A stretch of 64,000 nt of DNA from Kudoa neothunni. Its lineage: Eukaryota; Cnidaria. Shown here in pieces: positions 49,875 to 62,326 of this stretch. Position 1 is the stretch's first letter; every line of letters starts with the position of its first letter. Under the pieces are notes generated by a model. That model ran no database searches, was not told the origin of the DNA, and saw only the letters and a program-made list of their open reading frames with translations. The stretch is from assembly GCA_964304625.1 (NCBI GenBank), contig OZ199838.1, forward strand, positions 11,594,001 to 11,658,000, given 5' to 3'. Both the position numbers and the translations under genes were made by a program.

Positions 49875-52510
49875 TTAGTTACCTGGATTTTCGGATTGAT
49901 TTGTAGAAGGTTTTTCGATTGGGGCGCCCAAATCTGCATTATTGCTCAAATGAGTGTCACATCTAAGCATAGAACGATAGCTGTTAATGTATTTGGTGGA
50001 TATTGGGTTTTGAATGTGATTTCCCATAAGCATGATACAGCCTATTTGAATATGTGAGTTGATGAATGTGAAAATACAAATATTAGTTAATCACCTTTTT
50101 GTCCCTCGGAAATTTTAATCATCTCATTGGTGAGATCGTACACAATGTCAGCAGGAACGACACTATTATTTGAGTAGCTCGGATGGTTGGTTACAAAATG
50201 TCGCATCCAACAAGCCACAGTAGAATACTTTCCTGACGCGATTCCGCTTATAATATCGATGGATTGATTAACATGCCATCTGGTTTCGATGTGAAGTTGA
50301 ATACTGTCAAGATAATTTTGGAGCAAAGGAACGAGTCCGACAAATTCCTCCTTAACCCAAACAAAATGGAACATCAGTAAAAGAACACATTTACGTTTCC
50401 ATTGATAATGACGTTTAAATCAAGCTCAATAGTTTCGCAGCAATCTTTTCCATTCCTCGAGGTGATATCTTTACGTATATGAAACTTTTGAGTTAGGACA
50501 GCATCTTTAAAGTGGGCTCGTTTCATATTCTCGTCGATCTAACAAGAATTATGGGTTGGTTGCTCACTGATAACTCAACTCTATAACTTACCAATGAAAT
50601 AGGCATAACAAGGTCCAAATTGTGAGAGGTCATCAATCGAGTGAGTAGCATGATAAAAACTACAAAAGCAGCATTTCCAAAATCAGTAATTTGGACCTTT
50701 AATATTAACGTTTGTTAGAATTCTAGTTCTATTCGTGTATGCGAAATGCATAAACTAAGAATCACCTCCAAAGTACGGAACTCTACTCTCCAGCCGATAG
50801 AAGTGTTGGGTGGAGGTGGTTTAAACCGCACCGACTGCCAATTTGTTGATTGAATATTCTAAAAAATTAAGCAGTTATTAGATCAATATGTTTCCCCTAA
50901 TTAATGCCTCACTTCGAAATGATCGGTCTCAGCTTCATCATTGATATCCAGTTTCTCTTTGAACACGGAAATAGGATCTCTGATGAAGAGGTGGGCAAAA
51001 TGTGTCGCAAGTTGTTCATCAATACCTAAATATATAAGATAGAGCCACAAGTTAATATCTCAAAACCTACCAGCATCCATCAGTTGTTTGATGTACTTTT
51101 CATTGCACTCAACCCGAATATCATTAAACACAGCATTTTCCGGCGAAATATACATATCAACAGAATCGTATCTGGATTTGGGAATGTGTGGTTTGCCGTC
51201 CTCCATAATGGTGTATTCTTCTGGAGTGCGATCATCGACTGCTCCAGATATTACACTCCACCTACAATCATAATCCGACAGAAAACCCTTCCAAATGGGA
51301 GAGGCAGCTGAAAGAGCCATAAAAAGGGGCGCCAACGGCACGAGTTGATCATATAAAAATCTCGCCTCATTGATATTACAAGCTTGCAAGGTCAACTGCA
51401 AACAACTACATCCCATTCCAAAGCCCATACAATCCATGTAGATCTGGTCCTTTTTTCTGGAGTTGATTGCCTGTCGATCAGTATCCAAATGTTCCGGTAT
51501 CGGATCATAAAATGGAGATGGAGTGTTTACATCTTTATAAACTAGATACATTGATGTTATTTCTCATCATCAAACTCGTATAAGTAAAATTACCTGGAAC
51601 GTATATTTGCTGTTTTTTACCACGTCTTGAGCGTATATTTCTGGTAAGATTACTAGAAAAAGATTTAAAATATTAAATTATCAATCAATAAAATTTACCA
51701 AAATCTAGGATGAGCTTGAAAAATCGCCTTGTCCGGAAAGTACAATGAGCGGGACACTGGATTCACTTTATCCACGTCATGTATATCTACTTTTGGCTCT
51801 GTAAAACCTTTACAGCCCAACCTATTGATAAAAACAATTAAAATTTAACACATTTAACAACTATCAACCTTGGAAATGCCGCATAATTAACCAACTTCAC
51901 ATTAGGATATTTCTGAAGGCATTTCATGGCTTCCATACGTCTAATTGAAAAAGAGTGAGTAGTACTGGTAACAAAAAATAACAATTATCCATTTCCATAC
52001 CTTAAGTACATGCTTGTTTCAACATATCGAAGTCTGCAAAGAGAACAGCAAAATGGCTTGCCGGGCGTACCTTCAATCATATAGTTTGCGTATTCAACCC
52101 GCCAACAAGAATCAATATTCCTAAATAAAGATAGACATTATTAATAAAAAAAATTATGAGAACATTAATAAATTAGTTAATGTACATTTCATCGATTTTT
52201 TCTGGTATCTGTAACTCTTCGAGCACTTTATCGGCAATCAAAGCCAATCTAACATCTTTGTTGGCATCGTCCATGTAAATTAAGGTGTACTCAATCTAGG
52301 AAAAACATGAAAGCGACAATAGCATTTAAGAACGAGGTTCGAAAATCTAAGTCATGATACTTCATCGCCCCATTTTAATCGATCCAGGTCTCTGTCTTTA
52401 ACCCGATTATATAGAGCAATCAATTGTTTTATTCCATGATCACGTATGTGTTCGGCGTATTTTTTGCTTTCCTCCCATCCAAGAGGTGTACCTTGAGATA
52501 GTAGACCCAT
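49875..52510 (-). CDS. GCLC: Glutamate-cysteine ligase catalytic subunit
   Basis: Thirteen exons on the minus strand: 52510-52361, 52295-52186, 52120-52001, 51940-51869, 51821-51699, 51652-51594, 51541-51071, 51025-50913, 50858-50766, 50696-50592, 50538-50395, 50350-50095 and 50041-49875. The twelve introns are 44-69 nt and every junction keeps frame, giving 660 residues (human 637). The enzyme joins Glu and Cys with ATP, the rate-limiting cytosolic step of glutathione synthesis. Landmarks: [20 protein letters not shown] at the start, RLKWGDEIEY with the metal-binding Glu, [35 protein letters not shown] (about residue 245), [37 protein letters not shown] with K/R preserved as PKSRYDS, FKPPPPN, GWRVEFR and [12 protein letters not shown] near the C-terminus. 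The human CC pair is spaced as CSC. The final ~55 residues differ from human and end SENPGN. A TTCTAG acceptor lies 4 nt before the ATG. No regulatory-subunit gene is in the window. Confidence 0.96.
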
Positions 52511-53977
52511 AATTCTAGAATAGGTATCATTCAGTAGGTAAACAATGTAAATCCCAAGTTATGCTAACAACGATTCCATTAATACACACTCGATATCAAC
52601 CAAAACCCAATTAAAATATCAAACAATGACAAGTCTCCAGCATTAATTATGATCGGAAGCTACGGATTACCATCAGGTCATAAAGTTAATGCCCACTAAT
52701 GAAAGATAGATTATATGAGCAATCAAAATTCAACTCAAGCAATAACAACATAGGATCCGATTAATGAGGGTTCAGTGTGCAAGTCAATATACGATACAAC
52801 TAAAAGCAACCTGGAGCATACCGAAATCGAGTTCGTAAATCGACTCAGGTACAAAATGAATTTAAATAATAATCCTTCCGTCAGTAGAGCGCTTGGTAGT
52901 AACACCAACCAAAATTATTGTTTAACTAAAGTCAATACAACATAGTCGGACCAGAAACCTATATTTTCTTCATTTAATTAAGGAATAATGTCTAGAACCA
53001 TCCCGAAATCACCTACTTATCGGTTAATAGAATCCAACTTGATTATGCGACTACTTCTACTGATGCTTGACAACGTGTATGCTATTCAAAAAACAAGAGC
53101 ATTCAGCTATATTCGTAGCTTCCAGTCTACAACATTCGTTAATTTTTCCGTAATCTTCCTTTGCATGGGTAAGCTTCCTTATAATCTCTCCTGAATTATT
53201 ATTGAACTTCATTGCTTTATGTTACTTTTGTAATATATTAAAGTTATTTTTATACATGTTTTAATCAAATTAAGAAGTTCATATAAAGCCTAATACTAAA
53301 GTGTCAAATATACATTTCCAACTCGTTTGATTCATTTTTAATTGAAGCTTTGTTTAAAAACATTATTTAAATATAATTTGTGATTTATTAAAGTGTATCT
53401 TTCACAATTTATTATATATTAACTTATATATTTTCAATTATAATTTTATAATTGTATAAATTAAAATCTAGTGGATTTTAAAATTTTACCGTGTAAAAAT
53501 GTTCATTTTATTCTAAATTATGGTTTATCGCTATACAACTAATATTTCTAATTTGTTAAAATTAAAAATATTTTTTCGGAAAAACTAAAATATATTATAA
53601 TTCATTTAATAAAATTTATATCTTATAAAACTTTAAATAAAAAATACATAATCTGGTTTATTTCATTCAAGAACAATTGTTTTGAGCAATAAGTTTTGAT
53701 GTGATTTATAAATAAAATATTTCAAAATTTATATATATTTTTTTTCTTAATTAGAATTCAAACCGTAGGTGTAGTTTATATTTATAATATTTTTAAATAT
53801 AGTCAAATTAAATCAATTTTCGACCTAAAATACATAGATTATTTTGATAATCCATCACAATAAATTCGACATGTTTCAGATAGTTTCAAGCATATACAAA
53901 ATTAAAATGTGTATTGTTTGGGCTCCTATTAACAATGTTAATATAGATTTTAAAAAAATGATTCTATCACAATTTCT
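52511..53977. other. AT-rich interval upstream of GCLC
   Basis: The first few hundred bases should hold the GCLC promoter. The 68-codon plus-strand frame at 52988-53194 lies here but has no supporting similarity. No antioxidant-response element was recognised. Confidence 0.45.
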
Positions 53978-55023
53978 TTAACCCTGCCGGTACTGACTGG
54001 TATATATCAGAACCCCAAATTGACTATTTTTTTCTACATTGATGTATTTTTGGTAATTTACTTTGAAAATTCTCAAGTCCCTGTATTAAGGACGTTTCTA
54101 TCTGAAGATAAAATTTATAATTTATTGGCTAAATATTTATACATAAAATAAGACATAGTTTTTCAAATTTCATTAAATAGTTATTGTATTACTTTCTAAA
54201 CCTCATATATTTATTATAAATATAATTTTCTTTCATCAAAACGAAAACGCGAACCGTGAAAAGCAATATTTATTTTTGAATATAGTCAACAATGAATTAA
54301 TGATAATGAATCTGACTAATTATTCCAGTTGTTTTCGTTTTCGCATGTTAGAGTAACAATATTTTTTATAAATTTTTTGCTTTTCCAGGGTTTTAATGAT
54401 TCCTAACAACAATTTAAACATTTAGGAACATATTAAATTGCTAATATAAGAGTTGTAACCAAAGTCAGTTAATGCGCGATCACCTTTTAAGCTATGGCTC
54501 GTAGATTTGAACTCCATCCACGACCATTCATTAAATCTATCTGAAAATAATTATCATAATGAAATATTATATGTTTTTTGTTTCAAGAATATCGATTCAC
54601 TTGATAATAATACTAATCCTAAATTTTATTATATCACCGATTATTATTGAAGAAATGTCTACACACTACATTAATGGATGTATCTGGAGTTTATTGCTAC
54701 GTAAGTGTTCATTCATCCTAGGTTATAAGCCATTTTGGTGATGGAATCAATATTATTGATTGTTTAAGGAGTGTGAAATATACCTTTAGGCTTTTAGTTT
54801 TACATTATGCCAATAATGTTGCTGATAAATAAATTCACTTAAATAACTCCAGAAACAGCAATCCACTGTATATCTGCTATGGAAATGTTAAGCAAGGTGT
54901 GTTGTTTACGATATATAAAATTGAGATAAATAGAATAATTTTAAAGCATATTTCGTCTGGAGTCACGTAATACCCCAGTCAGGAACACTCGTTTTGTTTC
55001 AGAAGTTAGTGCAGGAAGGTTAA
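53978..55023. mobile_element. TTAA-flanked inverted-repeat element, piggyBac type
   Basis: The left end TTAACCCTGCCGGTACTGAC at 53978 is matched by the right end, which reads TTAACCTTCCTGCACTAACT in reverse complement from 55023. TTAA plus about 14 of 18 further matching bases is a plausible piggyBac-type terminus. A second inverted block (CCTGACTGGGGTATTACG / ACTGGTATAT...ACCCC) lies just inside. The 1-kb interior shows no transposase. Confidence 0.5.
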
Positions 55024-56746
55024 AGCTAAAATTTAACATGGTTTGTAAAATTAAAATTCAATATTTTCTAATGGAACATAAATAAGTCCCTTATGTGATA
55101 CTGTTAATCGTTCCTTGATCTAAAACCGTGTGTAATGCGATTACTTATAAAAACATAATAAAATCATTTGTTTATTAAAATAATAGGGTTATAATTTTTT
55201 TAATATTCGCACTTATTTTACAATATCTATGGCGGAAAATTCGTGACATGAAACTTAATAAGTTTCCTCATAACACAGATTAAATAGATTAATTTTTAAG
55301 AAATCCCGAGGTAATCCTTATTATTAATTTATATCTAAAAAAGTAAAGTTTAAGCACGTTGTGATACAATTTCACATTCACCGAAAGCATGTTCAAGATG
55401 ATAATCTGCTGGCGGCATTTTTTAAAGCAAAATTATTCATCTAATGACTTTAAAATATTTATTAAATAACATGAAATATTGTCTCATGATTTAGGAGTGT
55501 TTATTGAATAATACAAATGTAACTTAGCCATTAAACAAAAATTTAGTCACTGTAAACAAGCTTAAAAATTGAATGCATGAATTTTTATTATATGCAAAAT
55601 AACCAACGGCAGCATATATCGTAGATACTAAAATTCAAAATCTATCTAGTTTGATCATGGGAAATCTTTATATTTTATTAGGAAAATATGGTTCATAAGC
55701 CCTTAAGTGTCATGGTATTTCAGGAAGTATTCCCGAACTATGGTGGATTATTACTCGAAGATTAACTTGTATGTTTGTTAAAGTTTACTTTAAAATTTTT
55801 TTATACACAATAAGCGATTATTTATCAGTAAAAATCCACTAATAAATTTAATAGAAAAAAATTCTGATTTATTGGCAATTTAATCCGCGGGAAGTAGTTG
55901 ATTTTTTTTTAATTTTACGAAACATTACATAAGTGGAATAGATAGTTAAAAATTAAACCGCCCCAATTATTATTAGAGAGTTAATAGGATGATCAGGTTT
56001 TTATAAATGCGTACTAACGGGCTAATTTTAAAGATTTTATTCTTCAAACAAACAAGCCATAAGTTCCCTATTAAGCTATCGGAATAACTCTCCAATGTGG
56101 TTTTTGAAAAACATCTGAGATATAAATTATTAAAATAGAATTTAGAATGAATACTCCAAAAAGTTTGGGTTGATTAGTTGATTTGATTACGCAAACTAAG
56201 AGAGGATAAAAAAGCTTACCTTGAAAATCTTTGAGCCAGTGAGGATAGACCGAAAACTATTTCCAACCAACAGTATTCTCAAGAGTAAAAAGACAAAAAT
56301 AAATTAATGTTGTGTGAAGGTGGTAAAATTAGTGAATAGCTAAAAAATATATTATCCATTGAGTCAATATATTGGAACTAACCAAATAAAAACAGTAAAT
56401 GAACCAATCAATCGGCGCAATTACCACAATAACAACCCTTAACCAATACAATCAATGGAAAAGGTGTGAGCTGGTGATAATGCATTCAATGCTGAACAAA
56501 AATAAATGAATAAAGCACAACTATTAACTATTACCTTGGGAGTGGTTTCAAGTCAACAATTAGATTTTAATATCTCAATACGTTTGAGCAATCAAAAAAA
56601 CACCAACAAACAAAATCATACAAAAACAAAACTAATGCAATAGAGTAATAGAGTGTAGGTGGGAAACGGTCAAAATTATTAAAATACATAACCCTACGCA
56701 CAATAAATTCAAGGGGTTGTTTATATCCAAGTCGAGGGCGATTATG
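55024..56746. other. Gene-free AT-rich interval downstream of E2F
   Basis: No coding signal is seen on either strand. It is the 3' flank of the minus-strand E2F gene. Confidence 0.45.
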
Positions 56747-58956
56747 CTATGGTGTGTCAAGAAGATCGTTTCGAGGTATTGATCTATTGGAATGATTGTG
56801 ATAGTTACTGTTATCAATATCTGATATCGAATCCTTATAAAAGTTATTTGACAAGGTTGCAGCGGTGGTAGTAGCCGATTCAATTCGATTTTCGTCAAAC
56901 ATATAACTCTGATTTGTAAGTAGGTAATTATGTGAATCCCTATAAAATGACATCCCAAAGATTAAACATAATTAATACAGAAATAAAATTAATTAAAGAT
57001 GTATCCAAATACCAAAACAGTCCCATTTCAATTGCACTATTATCAATGTAATTAGTTTTGCGGGGAGTTAGAACCGACACTGGATCGTACGAAGCAGCGG
57101 CTGACAATGAATTATCGATTTTAATTGGTGTTTTAAACTCAACCACAGTAGTAGTTTGACAGGAATTTATCGTTTTTATTGGCGACACCAAATTTGGATT
57201 ATTTTCATCAATAATTGAATCATTATTAAAGCACGGTCTAATTGAGGTGGTGGGAGACTCGTTGTGGTTGAGATTGAGAGTGTAGATAGTAGGTGGAGGG
57301 AGATTTTGGTCGGTGTCATTAACAACCAGATTGAAGCTGATATTTCTTAACTAAACAACCAATTACACTAACACACATCGCTACAATTTACATGATCAGT
57401 ACGATCTATATTAAAAGTAGTTCTAGGGTCAGACCTAAGATAGAGTGTATTTTTGGAAGGCGATTCAGTATGCTGAAGCATATCCGAGCATATGTAGGTT
57501 CTAAATAGTGAGGAGGTTACAGAAATCATCATCTATTCATTCAATGGAGCTCTAATTACAATGATTGATTCTTTTCAAAACTTTTCTCAATCAATCCATA
57601 CAGTAGATCAATATCATTACAAAGTCTATTATAAAAATGTTTGAGATTCCTCTCTCGATTAACTTTTTCAACGTCCACACATTGATGTTTGGTGGCACTC
57701 TTTGAACTAGATATACCACCAACTAAATCACACTAATCATTCCAGCATAACTTACACCCATCTAATATGATTTTTAGCTGCTTTTTCCACTATACCAATC
57801 CCTTCCAACACATTGGTCACATCGTAAATACGTCTTTTCGGCATAGCCAATACTTTCACTGCTTGATTCAAATCTATTCCTTGGGAGGGTGGATATTGTT
57901 GGAGAAGGCCGATAAATTTGAGCGCCAACTTACCAAGCGATGTTTCTATTTTACTGCTACCGACATTAGTTCTCGTTGATTTAAAGTTGGAGGAGCGAGT
58001 TGGTAGGGACTTTTTGGGTGGAACTGAGCCCACATCGTTGATACCAATAGGACTCAACGATTGGTTAAATAATGAATAATTCATTGCTATTTCAGTAGCA
58101 TCAGCTTCGGTCAGGTTCACATTGTGTGTGTTATTCGCAAGATAAGGGTCTGATGCTGGATTTACCGCATAAGGAGGATACATGGCAGCGATGTGCATAT
58201 CTATATCAATTTTAAATTTGCACCAGGGGGATTGGAGGAAATATTACTGTTCTCAGTGTCGAGGTCGGGCAATGCATTTCCAAAATACAAAGGAGTATTA
58301 TTGGAACAACTGTTGGGATCTATTTTGGTGGTAGGTCTATCCAAACAGACAGAACTAGTATGGTCGTCCTTGAAAGGGTTTGAAATCGACCCTCGAGTGG
58401 TTTCATTAGAATTCAACGAGGAAAGTGAGATGGCTGGAACTGGTCGCATTGGTAGAGGTGTTTTTATAATAGTTGTGGGGTCAAAATAAGCTGGAACCCC
58501 AGCAGGAAAATCATTACAACAACCCGCGCCCATATTTGGATCAATCATTGAGCTGCTGTTATTAAGTACTCCACCACAATGATCCATCATAGAATTTGAT
58601 GATGGCGTGGTATATGGGTGATTAGTGTTATCATTAGAAGTAGGAGTTGGAAAGTTGTTGTGGTTCATCGAATAGAAAATAGTGTTACTCCCAGCAGGAG
58701 TCAACGAAATCTCGTGTGGCGCTAACGATAAACCAGTCCCATCTTGAGAATTCACCATATAATTTCCAACTAGTAGGTTATTGTTGGGCATTGTGGTTTG
58801 GTTGCCGTACATGGCGTTGCAGGATGGATTTGATGTTGGCACACAGGAGTAGACATTGTTTGTGGATGCCACATCTACATAATGGATCGGCCACACCTTA
58901 CTCATATTCAACTGATTTCCGCCATTGTTATTATGGTTATGTGGTACATAACTCAT
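56747..58956 (-). CDS. E2F-family transcription factor
   Basis: Six exons on the minus strand: 58956-58224, 58155-57756, 57706-57560, 57500-57392, 57350-57013 and 56939-56747, with introns of 68, 49, 59, 41 and 73 nt, giving 639 residues. (A 23-nt first intron ending at 58201 would also keep frame and add 15 residues.) E2F proteins bind TTTSSCGC sites as dimers with DP and control S-phase genes. Residues 1-310 are Asn/Ser/Pro-rich and unrecognised. The winged-helix DNA-binding domain follows (about 311-378): SLGKLALKFIGLLQ, DLNQAVKVLAMPKRRIYDVT, NVLEGIGIVEKAAKNHIRWV, with the DNA-contact RRIYD. A heptad region (about 379-426, NDIDLLYGLIEKSF) and marked box (about 427-510, TYICSDML...LYLRSDPRTTF...ISFNLVV...IYTLN) match E2F1-6 layout. 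The C-terminus is acidic/Asn-rich with GLFWDSHN. An Rb-binding segment cannot be confirmed. There is one DNA-binding domain, so it is not E2F7/8; no cyclin-binding N-terminus was recognised. Confidence 0.9.
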
Positions 58957-58970
58957 CGTAAAAATCTAGA
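58957..58970 (-). promoter_or_regulatory. Splice acceptor upstream of the E2F start
   Basis: On the minus strand, TGTATTCTAG ends 9 nt before the ATG at 58956. It fits trans-splicing or a 5'-UTR intron, as at the other genes of the window. Confidence 0.5.
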
Positions 58971-59365
58971 ATACAACCATCTTACATTTGAGTCAGCAAA
59001 AACGTATTTTAATGATTATTTGCAGTTATATTTGTCCAAAAAATTATAAAGGTTCCGTAATAATAACATAATGATGACAACAGTAATGCAATATAGTTTC
59101 GTGATTATTATTAGAAAACAATATCGATTATTTTTTGATCAAAAAAACATAAACAACCTACCAACAATATCTAATATAGCTGCTACAGCTAATGACAAAG
59201 ATTATGACTGTAAAATAGACGGCTATCCTGTCGAGTTGACTGTCCACCTCACAAAACGAGCACACTTACGGCCAACACAACCACTATTGGTAGTATTCAA
59301 TGAGTTCAACAACTGTCAACTACTAGCTGAGCAACCTCGACGACAGATTACAACTTTAAATACGA

Positions 59366-59373
59366 CGCGAAAA
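59366..59373 (-). promoter_or_regulatory. Possible E2F binding site upstream of E2F
   Basis: TTTTCGCG (minus strand) resembles the E2F consensus TTTSSCGC and lies about 410 bp upstream of the E2F start codon in a CG-poor region. Autoregulation of E2F genes is established in other animals, but a single 8-mer is weak evidence. Confidence 0.3.
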
Positions 59374-59409
59374 TTGAGCGCATTCAATAAACCTATCAGC
59401 AACTAAGTC

Positions 59410-62300
59410 CTTATTATCCACATAAAATCATTATTTTTTCGTAAACATAAATTTGGGGCACTATAAAAATCTATAGGGTGATTAGGAAAATTTTTAATAC
59501 ATTCAAAAATCATATAAATCTAGTTATCTATATTTTTTGTGTTGCAATCACAACTAATGAGCACCCTTTGATCCCCATGTTGTACCATGGGCCCCACATT
59601 ATCCTTCTATCGTGTGCGTCGTTACGTTTCAAGGTATTAAGACAAATCGTGCAGTATTAGAAATGATTTGTTAGTGTGAGTGTTCCCAGTTGCGATTCTA
59701 TTTTTATCTCATATGTAATCTTTTTAATGTAAATATATTTTCATCAGGTTGATTCTAGTTGTGCTGTATTTCCCAATTATTATTCAAGCATGTTATAATT
59801 CCTGTGGGAAAATTCATTTTTGTTAATACCATTTATATGTGTGGCATCGCCTGGTGGCTTTCCCATCCTGGTTGATCGACCTAAATACGTTCGGACACAT
59901 TTTATAAGGATAAGATTTATTGTTTAATTCTATGGATAAGATTATTTGAGGATAAATCTCGAGTAGACCTGCTCAGTTCTAGTTAAATCCGCCATTCTTA
60001 TCGGTTTGAAAGATTTATATTCGCTATCTCATTCATTCTCCTACAGATGGACTTGTTATTATTATTATTAGGAGTCTATTTCAATCGATACACGTTCACG
60101 TTTTTATTTATAATTTATTTAAGTTTATTTTTACAATTTTGAGGAAATTAATTATTGGCAAAGACGTTGAATTATGATTGTTAGAACTTGGTAAATTTCC
60201 GGCATAATTATCGGATTAATTCGTTGGTAATGTAGATTTAATCATGACACAGCTTGATTTTTTTTCGAGAAGAAAGCTCTCTTCAGTCTAATTAATTATT
60301 GCTTCTGTTTTTAATTGCAAAATAATTTCTGAGTTTATACATCAAATGTTGGCGGTGAATAAGAATGCGATTCCTAATAAGCAGCTTCATAATCAACCAA
60401 AAATAATATTTATTTTATAAATATTATTTTTCTCCCTTTAAATAAACTGGTTGATAAAATTAATAATTGACAAAGTAGAGCTTAAACGTTTAATTTCGTT
60501 TATACTCGAATTAATTCGGAAACATTCTGTCCTCTAATATTGTTCGATTATTTATTGATTGTTCTCTTATTTTTATTCTCTCTAAATAGATTAAATTTTA
60601 ATTCATAAAATAAGCTTATAAATAAGAGTTACATATCATTTACATCTTCGAGACCGATAACGTTTAATCCTTTATTTTTGTTTATTTATTATTGTATTTG
60701 TTTACTTCAGCATTTAAAAACTTTCACTCGGAATTGTTGTCATGAAGCCTTAAGATTCTAATATAAATCATTTTTCAAATGCATCAATGTATACATATAA
60801 AACTACGCTTGAATATATAAACAATTCGTTTATTAGCAGACAGCAGCAGAAATGTTAACTTTTTCAGGCATTAAAACATCGCTGATTAATCTCATTATCG
60901 ACAAGGTTCTGCTACGATGTGGGGAAACAACTGTTCTGTTGATTTAAATTTTTTAACCCGAAACATTAGGTTCCACGAGAATAAAATATGGAAAATACTT
61001 TTAATTTTTGTTTTTTTAATATAATTAAATTAAGATAAAAAATTTTTAACTAATTAATACCATTCATTAAACAAATTTATTTTTATATCTCATTTTGGTA
61101 ATTAACCATTTATAAAAGAGTTTTCCTGAATATTTATTGTAAACAAATATTAACGCTAAAATTTTATTTGCGTATATGAACGTTCTATTCGAGTTATTCG
61201 GATAAACTATCTTTTTCGGTCTGATACTTTTTGAGATATATCCATCCCTCTACTTAAAGATAATAGAAAAGGTACTACGTAAAGATAGAAGGAGTTTGTC
61301 AATCACACATTATAAATTCTACAATAATTTATGAATTTTAAATTAAAGAAGCGTTTCCTAAACTTCAGTGATATGACCAACATGTGAGTCACAGGTAGAA
61401 TTTTTGTGGTTACGAAAAATTTTTCACTTGTTATTGAAGGTGCAGAAAACGCGGGCCGATAACGTATAGTAAAATACGAGGATAAAAAATGTTTGTTGAA
61501 GTTTAGGATTCGATGTATATTATTCAGTTAAAATATTACATTAACTAAAAATACATAATGTTGATTCTTAAGTTCGTTTTTTTTCGTATACGCACGAAAA
61601 ATCCTTCCTTTTATAAATCTGAAACATATGTGACTTAATTTTTCTGGCAGTTAGATTTTAAATACCAAAAAACGAAGCCATTCATTCATTTCTGGGGGTG
61701 GTTAGTTTCATGGCGCACAGCAGCTTTTTCCCCATATTATTTTTGTTTTTATTTACTTAATACTTCAAAAAGCTACTCGCGAAATAATTATTTTTATTAA
61801 TAGTATTTAAAAAGAACATTACACATTAAAACTAACTGTTAAAATCTGAAGATATTTCCAACATTTCGGTCTGCGCGCAGAATTAATAACTATAATCCAG
61901 GTAACAAACGCACCATTAATCGTAAATTTTTTTGTAATGTGAATTTTATTATTTTTTAAGATTTATTAGTACGAAAAGAAAGATTTTCTGACAAAGTAAC
62001 GTGCTCAGTAGCCATTCCATGAAAAAGTATTGCGCATGTTCTCGATTAAATTTGTAAATAAAATATTTAGTATAAACTATTATAGTATTTACATATGACA
62101 TTTTAAAAATTGTGAAATTACCTTTTATTTATAACTTGTTGAATTGCTTATAAATTTTTTTTCAACTATGAAGAACATTTTCATGATTTGAAAACGTTTA
62201 TTTAGTAAATATAATAAAATCGTCGTGACAATTTATAGGGAAATAGTTAATTAAAATTTTTGTCTTGGATTTAAAATCTATATAAAAATTTACAAACTAA
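59410..62300. other. Gene-free AT-rich interval
   Basis: No supported gene is seen. The 111-codon frame at 59071-59406, just before this interval, and the 60-codon frame at 59478-59660 lack similarity and splice context. Confidence 0.4.
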
Positions 62301-62326
62301 AAAATATATTTTCTTTTAGAAATAAG

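Noticed and set aside
51084-51311. Plus-strand frames over GCLC
   Set aside because: They are shadows of the conserved minus-strand GCLC exon 7.
54559-54741. Hydrophobic 60-codon frame
   Set aside because: It lies within the TTAA-bounded element and is explained by its T-rich codons.
59071-59406. Plus-strand 111-codon frame
   Set aside because: It is the longest unexplained frame near E2F, but it has no recognised motif. An upstream AG is not preceded by a T-rich tract. It could be a small gene, though the evidence is too thin.
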